47,278 bases of DNA from OCS155 cluster bacterium AG-333-G23 (GTDB lineage Bacteria; Actinomycetota; Acidimicrobiia; Actinomarinales; Actinomarinaceae), in contig QBZE01000008.1 of the NCBI GenBank assembly GCA_003282445.1, positions 1 through 47,278 on the forward strand, in the 5' to 3' direction. Made by a program: the position numbers and the translations under genes. The notes beneath the pieces were generated by a model. That model ran no database searches, was not told where the DNA came from, and saw only the letters and a program-made list of their open reading frames with translations. This document shows, piece by piece, positions 42,163 through 47,278 of this stretch (position 1 is its first letter; the number at the start of each line of letters is the position of its first letter).

Positions 42163-43042
42163 CAGTTGTTGTTAATGCAATACAAGAAAGTCCCTGTGGA
42201 TATTTTACAGAAAGACCTCCCGCTCTTGGAGATTCAATAATTGTACCTGTGTCAATAATAAATTTTCCTGCAGTATTTACGCTAACTACAAATCTATCAA
42301 GATTTCTAGGAGCTGGACCTGCATAATATTCACCAACCATATTATATTTTGAACCATGACATGGACATTCGAAACCTTGAGAAGAGTTACACCAGGGAAC
42401 CCTGCATCCTAAATGAACACATCTCTGATAAATCGCAACTAAACCATCTGCAATTGTTGATCCATCTGAAAACTGTGAAGCACCAACCTCAGACGAATCA
42501 AAAGGTAGAACATAAGCTCGAGCTTCAGGGATGAATGCTGGAATTACAGAACCATCACCTTGAGTTATTTGTTTTTTAAGGTCTTCTACTTTTCCTGCAT
42601 CTATTTTAGACCCAAAACCTCCTGAAACTTTTGGCCACATAAATCCAAGCCACGAAATTACCTGGATTCCAGCAAAAGCTCCGAATGATATTCTCAAAGC
42701 TTTTGTTAAAAATTGTCTTCTCGTGATTCCTGCTTCTTCTTCTGAAATTTCTTCATAAATAACTTTTTCTTCAATCTTGATTGAACCATCTGTCTCTTCA
42801 GTGCTTTCAGCATCAGTTCCTTCATCTACATCTTCTGTTATATTTACTTCTTCTACACTTTCAGGTTCTTCAGGTGCAAGAAAGCTTGTCTTTGATTTAT
42901 CAACTTTTAAAGCTTTTTTATCTACATTTTTTCTCCAATTAAAACTTCTTGGAGTACGTCCTGAGACAATCGCAACCATTCCTAGAACACCTAAAACTCC
43001 TACAACTCCAATTGCAATAAATGAAACTTGAACTAAATTCAT
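42155..43042 (-). CDS. qcrA: Rieske iron-sulfur protein of the bc complex
   Basis: 295 residues. The 2Fe-2S ligands are complete: C208-x-H210 in CVHLGC and C226/H229 in CPCHGS; C213 and C228 can form the usual disulfide. The first hydrophobic stretch (about 5-27) precedes an acidic, low-complexity linker (about 55-105). This is followed by a second anchor (about 116-136) with a twin-arginine-like TRRQFLTKAL (107-116), as found in Tat-exported Rieske proteins. It transfers electrons from quinol to cytochrome c. It starts exactly one base before the cytochrome b fragment stop. Confidence 0.95.
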   Translation of the reverse strand: MNLVQVSFIAIGVVGVLGVLGMVAIVSGRTPRSFNWRKNVDKKALKVDKSKTSFLAPEEPESVEEVNITEDVDEGTDAESTEETDGSIKIEEKVIYEEISEEEAGITRRQFLTKALRISFGAFAGIQVISWLGFMWPKVSGGFGSKIDAGKVEDLKKQITQGDGSVIPAFIPEARAYVLPFDSSEVGASQFSDGSTIADGLVAIYQRCVHLGCRVPWCNSSQGFECPCHGSKYNMVGEYYAGPAPRNLDRFVVSVNTAGKFIIDTGTIIESPRAGGLSVKYPQGLSCIALTTTDE

Positions 43043-43848
43043 TAGTGACCATCTCCTAGGAAATTAACCCAATCCAATAAGTCATCAAACCAAATTCCAT
43101 CAATCCATGGATAAGTCCAGTTCCAACCAGGACCTCTAAACAAAACACCTATAACTGTTAAAGTTCCAGCTCCTGCAAGAAAAAAAGTATACATTAATAT
43201 TGCATATTTTCTTTTTGAAGGATTGTTATCTGGATTCCTATCAACATAAGGTATTGCCATGAATCCAATCATTCCAACAACAAGAGGTATCATTACTCCT
43301 GCTATTTGTGGATCCCAGTAAGAGAGAGCTTCTTGTAAGCCTAAAAAGTACCAAGGTGCTTTTGCAGGGTTAGGAGTTATATTTGGGTTTGCTTCTTCTA
43401 AAAGTGGAGCTTGCAATATTGCACTTATTAATATCAAAAAAGCTGTCATAGCCATTAAAGCAATGAACTCTGGAAGCATTAAATGTGGCCAGGTATTTAC
43501 TTTATCAACAGGAACAGAGACAGATTTTTGAATTGGCTTAGCTTTTACTACTGTTAAAAGTCTCTGAGTTACCTTAACTTCTGGAGCAAAATCTACTTCT
43601 TCAGGACTATCTACTTTTTTTGCAGGTGCTTTTACTTCAGCTGCTGGTGCTTCTTCTTTTACTTCAGCTGCTGGTGCTTCTTCTTTTACTTCAGCTGCTG
43701 GTGCTTCTTCTATCTCCGGTTCCTTAGAAACAACAGTTGGTTCTGTTTCGCCTTTCATCTCAGCCAAAGCTTGTTCTACTGAAATTCCAAGAGCTTTAGC
43801 TCTTGCTTCCGCTGACCTTAATAATAAATGTTCAGGAATGTCTACCAT
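43042..43848 (-). CDS. Cytochrome b C-terminal part (subunit IV-like)
   Basis: 268 residues. The C-terminal 150 form the subunit IV-like half of cytochrome b: hydrophobic helices near 123-145, 181-200 and 215-237, and the quinol-site motif APWYF at 164-168 (usually PEWY), then FLGLQEALSYWDP. The N-terminal 115 residues are an unusual soluble extension: a helical IPEHLLLRSAEARAKALG segment, then three KEEAPAAEV-type repeats. It lies 2 bases from the cytochrome b N-terminal gene, so the two halves of cytochrome b are separate chains as in b6f complexes. Confidence 0.9.
   Translation of the reverse strand: MVDIPEHLLLRSAEARAKALGISVEQALAEMKGETEPTVVSKEPEIEEAPAAEVKEEAPAAEVKEEAPAAEVKAPAKKVDSPEEVDFAPEVKVTQRLLTVVKAKPIQKSVSVPVDKVNTWPHLMLPEFIALMAMTAFLILISAILQAPLLEEANPNITPNPAKAPWYFLGLQEALSYWDPQIAGVMIPLVVGMIGFMAIPYVDRNPDNNPSKRKYAILMYTFFLAGAGTLTVIGVLFRGPGWNWTYPWIDGIWFDDLLDWVNFLGDGH
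43634..43714 (-). repeat. 27-base tandem repeat encoding KEEAPAAEV
   Basis: Three in-frame copies of a 27-base unit (43634-43660, 43661-43687, 43688-43714), near-identical. They encode the Ala/Pro/Glu-rich linker of the cytochrome b C-terminal subunit, apparently flexible. Confidence 0.9.
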
Positions 43849-43850
43849 TT

Positions 43851-44627
43851 TTAGAGTGGTCCCGAAATTCCGCCGTCTTTTCTAACTCTCCAGAAATGAA
43901 TTGCCATGAATATAACAATTATGAATGGGAAAAATAATACATGTAAAACATAGAATCTCAAAAGTGTTGCAGCCGTTGCTTCTAATCCTGCAAATAAAAT
44001 AAATTTGAGCTGGGCTCCAAATACAGGTGTGTAACCCGCCATATTCCCACCTACTGTCACAGCCCAAATAGCTAACTGATCCCAAGGTAATAAATAACCT
44101 GTAAATGATAAGAATAAGGTTAGAAAAAGTAGTATTACACCAATTACCCAGTTGAATTCACGAGGTGCTTTATAAGCTCCATGGTAAAACACTCTAGACA
44201 TATGAAGAAATACAACCAAAACCATTAAGTGTGCTCCCCATCTATGCATGTTCCTAACTAAAGATCCAAAAGCCACACTTGTTTGTAGTGCTTGAATATC
44301 TACATATGCAAGTTCTCCTGTCGGCCTAAAATAAAACATTAACCAAATTCCAGTAATGGTTAGAACTATGAATAAAAAGAAACTAAGCCCACCTAGGCAT
44401 AGGGTATATGACAGTCTCACTCCATGTCTTTTTACTTTTACAGGATGTAAATGGTATAAAACATTGTTCATCACAACATAGGATCTGTTTCTAGGACTAT
44501 CGGTATAACCTTTTCTAAAAGGTGAACCCGGTCTGAATATGCTTGACCAAAACGCACTTCCTTTTAAAGAATCTCCAACACCTACTGCTGTGTCTTTCAA
44601 TTTTTCTCTAAAGCTTAGTTTTTGCAT
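43851..44627 (-). CDS. qcrB: Cytochrome b N-terminal part (cytochrome b6-like)
   Basis: 258 residues with four main transmembrane helices. The four haem histidines are present with cytochrome b6 spacing: H128 and H142 (14 apart, in MHRWGAHLMV...HMSRVFYHG), H229 and H244 (15 apart, in LHVLFFPF...AIHFWRVRKDGGISGPL). The end RKDGGISGPL matches the b6 C-terminus. It forms the quinol-oxidising core with the next gene product. The N-terminal 65 residues are soluble and basic. Split cytochrome b differs from the single fused QcrB of typical Actinobacteria. Confidence 0.95.
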   Translation of the reverse strand: MQKLSFREKLKDTAVGVGDSLKGSAFWSSIFRPGSPFRKGYTDSPRNRSYVVMNNVLYHLHPVKVKRHGVRLSYTLCLGGLSFFLFIVLTITGIWLMFYFRPTGELAYVDIQALQTSVAFGSLVRNMHRWGAHLMVLVVFLHMSRVFYHGAYKAPREFNWVIGVILLFLTLFLSFTGYLLPWDQLAIWAVTVGGNMAGYTPVFGAQLKFILFAGLEATAATLLRFYVLHVLFFPFIIVIFMAIHFWRVRKDGGISGPL

Positions 44628-44636
44628 TATATAATT

Positions 44637-45092
44637 CTAAAGCCTTCCATATATATAGCCGTGTCTGTCATCTCTTGCTCCAGAATCTTCTTCCCATGGA
44701 GCTGTGTACATACCATTCTCAACTGCCTGATCTGCCAATGATCCAGCAAATTTACCTAAAGAGATTACACCAGTAGGACACCTGTCAATACATAGAGCGC
44801 AACGAGTACATGCTTCTTCGTCAACAACAAAGAACCCAACTGCTCCTTCACTATCATCTGGCGATTCAACGTTTATTGAATCTTCAATTGCATCGTTTGA
44901 TAAATAATGAATACACTTCCAAGGACATATATCTACACAGCCCTCACACAAAATACATTCTGATTCATCAATGTGTAAGAATTGTTTTGGCCTGACTCTA
45001 GAAGATACCTGTTCAACTTCAACCATTCCAAGGTTGTATTTCTCTGGAAAATCTGGCATCTCAATTAAGACTTCTGACTTAGCCATCATCAC
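44637..45092 (-). CDS. 2[4Fe-4S] ferredoxin-like protein in the bc operon
   Basis: 151 residues. Two cluster motifs are complete: C46-x2-C49-x2-C52-x3-C56 (CILCEGCVDICPWKC) and C95-x2-C98-x2-C101-x3-C105 (CTRCALCIDRCPTG). C60 is an additional cysteine. A soluble acidic loop separates the clusters and the C-terminal 40 residues are variable. Ferredoxins are not standard parts of bc complexes, so this is either an electron donor or a regulatory/assembly factor. It lies 9 bases before the cytochrome b gene and 14 bases inside the preceding membrane protein gene. The first ATG is used; ATG codons two and three are also possible. Confidence 0.9.
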   Translation of the reverse strand: MMMAKSEVLIEMPDFPEKYNLGMVEVEQVSSRVRPKQFLHIDESECILCEGCVDICPWKCIHYLSNDAIEDSINVESPDDSEGAVGFFVVDEEACTRCALCIDRCPTGVISLGKFAGSLADQAVENGMYTAPWEEDSGARDDRHGYIYGRL

Positions 45093-45672
45093 CTGCTTTC
45101 AGAACTTTCTTTCCGTAATCAGAAATTCTTGTTTTTCCTCTTTCCTTAGCATTGTTTAGATCTTGAATTAGGTAACCGCCAATTATAACTGCAACTAAAA
45201 AACCTTGGGATATACCAACCTGTATAATGTCTTTTAATGCGCCTAAGCTTAATGAGATTTCGTTCCCTAAAAATAATATTGGAGGGAATTTTATAAACTC
45301 TCTTTGGTTTGTCCATTCTAATGGTCCTTGAGATAGGTTAAGCCATTCAGAAGGGAACACTCCAAAAATTAAAGTAAGTTGAATCCAACTCAATAAAGAA
45401 AGATATGCTGCTCTAGCCCAAGTCATTGGTGTGTCTTGCCATGCTAAGAGAGCCAAACCAAGTAAAAATAACTGACCAGCACTAAATGCAAGGAATTGAC
45501 CTATTGTTTGCATTAGCCAACCTCTTGGCATCCAATTAAAGTAATCAATTACTTCGCCTTTTGGAAAACCAGCAAAATGAGCAATTATTACACCAATTGT
45601 TATCCCGCCAACCCCCATAACAATGAGCGCTGGGGCTATTTTGTACCTGTTATTAAAAACAAAATTTATCAA
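45079..45672 (-). CDS. Membrane protein of unknown function heading the bc operon
   Basis: 197 residues, not recognised. About five hydrophobic segments can be seen (about 13-33, 58-79, 88-107, and two after 130). A WLMQTIGQFLAFSAGQL stretch near residue 52 has glutamine and tryptophan within membrane helices. No cysteine or paired histidine that could bind haem stands out. It is the first gene of the bc operon, overlaps the ferredoxin gene by 14 bases and starts 154 bases from the divergent CcoN-like gene, so a membrane anchor or quinone site for the ferredoxin is one inference. Confidence 0.75.
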   Translation of the reverse strand: MINFVFNNRYKIAPALIVMGVGGITIGVIIAHFAGFPKGEVIDYFNWMPRGWLMQTIGQFLAFSAGQLFLLGLALLAWQDTPMTWARAAYLSLLSWIQLTLIFGVFPSEWLNLSQGPLEWTNQREFIKFPPILFLGNEISLSLGALKDIIQVGISQGFLVAVIIGGYLIQDLNNAKERGKTRISDYGKKVLKAGDDG

Positions 45673-45826
45673 ACTATCCTCAAAACCTTATACCTATATT
45701 TTATCGTGAATCCAATAGATATTATAAATTTTATCAGATAACTTTTTCTATATTTTTGCTTAATTCTATATACTATTTTTTTTGAACAGCACTAAAGTCA
45801 AGTTGTAAATTACTATATATGTATAG
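45673..45826. promoter_or_regulatory. Divergent intergenic region, bc operon / CcoN-like gene
   Basis: 154 bases, very AT-rich, between two divergent respiratory gene sets. A possible plus-strand promoter is TTGAAC (about 45782) with TAAATT 18 bases downstream, close to the ATG at 45827. No dyad or known operator is evident. It probably holds both promoters and may control them jointly. Confidence 0.35.
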
Positions 45827-47230
45827 ATGAAAATAAAACTATTACCTAAAAATGAACAAGAACTATCAAAAGTTTTTGTTTTTTTTACACCTTTAGTAAT
45901 TCTTTTAGCAGTAAGTGTCAACCTTTTAAGAGATTTTTACTTTTTATTCTCTGATGCCCTACCTCATACACGAATCTTTAATTATGGTGTTTTAGATAAA
46001 ATTTCAAATCAAACATCTTACAATTTACTACTTGTTTTTCTTTTTGTGTTTGCAACTGTTTACTTGCTATCAAAATCAATAGGTAGGAGACTAATCCTAT
46101 TTCCTTTATTCTTCTTATCATGTTTGGGGATTGTGGGTTTCGAATCAGTAGACATTTTATTAGGAATTATATTCCCAAATAATCTTATGTTGTTGGGCAA
46201 TTCAACATTTTTATTATTTTTTAAGACATTAATTATGTTCGGTCTATTAGGTTTAATTTTTCTTAATCTTTTAGCTAAAAAAGAAGCTTCTTTATTTATT
46301 AGTAGCCAGTTTTTAATTGGTTCAATGGTTTTTTATTTCCTATCACTAATTATTTATCGTGGTGACTATGTTGTAATAGCAGATAATTTCTTTATTAACT
46401 CTTTATATATTTCCTCTCATATATATGTAGGATTTTCATTTGTATATTTAGGAATTTTGTTTTTCTTAATAACAAAAGGGATCAATGCAACTTTATTTAG
46501 TAAAACATTAAGCTCTATAACTTTCTGGGGTTATCTTTTCCTCTTACCGTGGACTAATTATAAATTTCACTATGGATCAGTTTTACCTAATTGGATTGAA
46601 AATGTTTCTCTATATCTCTCTTTAGGTCTCGCTATTCCACTTTTATCTTTGTTGGTTAATTATCTAAAAACAGTATCAACAAGAGATAGTGAAAATTTAA
46701 TAATTTATGAGCTTGTAAATGTGTCTTTTCTTGTATTTTTTATTACAAATATTTTCCAAATAGTAAGTTCTTTTTCAAATCTCATTCCGATATTAAGTGT
46801 TACGAGCTTTGAAGGGGCAATTAGATATGGGTATGTTTACAGTCTAGTTTTAATTACTATCCCTTTTGTTTATTATCTAATTCCAAGAATATTTGGTAGA
46901 GAAGTTGTTTATACAAGGATGGAAACAGCAAATAGTTTTTTACTAAGATTTGTTATTTTATTAACACTTTTTATTAATGGCATTATCGGAATTAATTCTG
47001 GATATGCATGGAACGCTGGTGCTAATGCTGGAAATCCAACAATATATGGAGAAGGGTATTTAATTACTTGGTCACTAATTAGCACCCCTTATTCCATAAA
47101 TTTATTTTTATCCCTATTACTTCTTTTAGGAATATTTTTATTCAGCATCACAACAATTAGAGCAATATCTAGTGGACCAATAACAGAAATCGAATCGGTA
47201 GAGCTTGTAGAGGAAGATTCTAATGTTTGA
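45827..47230 (+). CDS. Cbb3 oxidase subunit I (CcoN)-like protein lacking metal ligands
   Basis: 467 residues with about 12 hydrophobic segments. From memory it follows CcoN: FWGYLFLLPW-x-FHYGSVLPNW resembles the copper-site region (usually GPHHLHYTALPDW), and the stretch ending VYYLIPRIFG (349-357) aligns without gaps to the CcoN segment GHVHSG...YYLIPRLWG. But the protein has only three histidines (H47, H198, H248). The haem-ligand pair is replaced by A331 and R333, and the HH pair is absent. It therefore cannot bind the usual haems and copper. It may be a non-catalytic paralogue or a structural subunit. Divergent to the bc operon. Confidence 0.7.
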   Translation: MKIKLLPKNEQELSKVFVFFTPLVILLAVSVNLLRDFYFLFSDALPHTRIFNYGVLDKISNQTSYNLLLVFLFVFATVYLLSKSIGRRLILFPLFFLSCLGIVGFESVDILLGIIFPNNLMLLGNSTFLLFFKTLIMFGLLGLIFLNLLAKKEASLFISSQFLIGSMVFYFLSLIIYRGDYVVIADNFFINSLYISSHIYVGFSFVYLGILFFLITKGINATLFSKTLSSITFWGYLFLLPWTNYKFHYGSVLPNWIENVSLYLSLGLAIPLLSLLVNYLKTVSTRDSENLIIYELVNVSFLVFFITNIFQIVSSFSNLIPILSVTSFEGAIRYGYVYSLVLITIPFVYYLIPRIFGREVVYTRMETANSFLLRFVILLTLFINGIIGINSGYAWNAGANAGNPTIYGEGYLITWSLISTPYSINLFLSLLLLLGIFLFSITTIRAISSGPITEIESVELVEEDSNV

Positions 47231-47278
47231 TTTATTAGCTGAAATACTTGAATTTATAGCAGGTAGCTGGTGGAAGGG
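47223..47278 (+). CDS. Start of a further gene (partial)
   Basis: An ATG at 47223 overlaps the end of the CcoN-like gene by 8 bases and opens a frame to the window edge, giving MFDLLAEILEFIAGSWWKG. Position and overlap suggest a co-translated partner of the CcoN-like protein; too short to identify. Confidence 0.5.
   Translation, partial: MFDLLAEILEFIAGSWWK

Noticed and set aside
1-47278. CRISPR arrays, insertion sequences, prophage or integrase genes
   Set aside because: None seen; repeats present are short in-frame tandem repeats without spacers, and no transposase motifs were found.

Overview
The window is AT-rich (about one third G+C by eye) and densely packed, with no gene-free stretch over 200 bases and many start/stop overlaps. 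It suggests a streamlined marine actinobacterium, possibly of the Actinomarina type (Acidimicrobiia). The reasons are the enolase - FtsB/DivIC - DUF501 - Ppx/GppA gene order, an InhA-like enoyl-ACP reductase, an actinobacterial-style acyl-CoA carboxylase (BC-BCCP alpha plus carboxyltransferase beta), a YbdK-type carboxylate-amine ligase and a DrrAB-type exporter. The assignment is inference; no 16S or marker search was possible.

Layout. 1-3400: alpha-glucoside-type ABC importer (two permeases, lipoprotein binding protein) with a candidate operator and an internal stem-loop. 3547-3630: tRNA-Leu(UAA). 3647-10307, minus strand: a long housekeeping run of ppx/gppA, DUF501, ftsB, eno, mazG, a sugar-nucleotide-epimerase-like protein, pgsA, pth and L25. 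10364-12134: ABC exporter. 12189-12261: tRNA-Arg(CCU). 12270-16271: small MGMT-family protein, a large lipoprotein with an HExxH site, and a two-domain oxidoreductase. 16298-26126: a biotin and fatty-acid block of birA, accD, bioY, accC, acpS, fabD, fabH, fabG, acpP, fabF and a convergent fabI. 26187-34797: a small membrane protein, YbdK, PPDK, and a divergent run of archaeal-type GAPDH, glycerate kinase, DUF1289, enoyl-CoA hydratase and a second lipoprotein. 34801-40333: tryptophanase, YbaK, DDAH-like hydrolase, GNAT, LysE, SPFH and small unknowns. 40377-45672: a cytochrome b6-type bc complex operon that also encodes a ferredoxin and two membrane proteins of unknown function. 45827-end: a protein resembling a cbb3-type oxidase catalytic subunit, followed by the start of another gene.

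How the genes fit together. BioY imports biotin, BirA attaches it to the BCCP domain of AccC, AccC/AccD make malonyl-CoA, and AcpS, ACP and FabD/H/G/F/I build fatty acids, so one locus holds most of the pathway. Enolase, PPDK, the type II GAPDH homologue and glycerate kinase all act near the phosphoglycerate/PEP node. The bc operon forms the quinol-oxidising core of respiration.

Most notable. First, the two lipoproteins at 12562-14175 and 33544-34797, 20 kb apart, share an ungapped ~60-residue N-terminal domain with two conserved cysteines that I do not recognise, joined to different C-terminal parts. Second, the oxidase-like protein at 45827-47230 has the CcoN-like fold signature but only three histidines, too few for haem and copper binding, and it stands divergent to a bc operon carrying unrecognised subunits.
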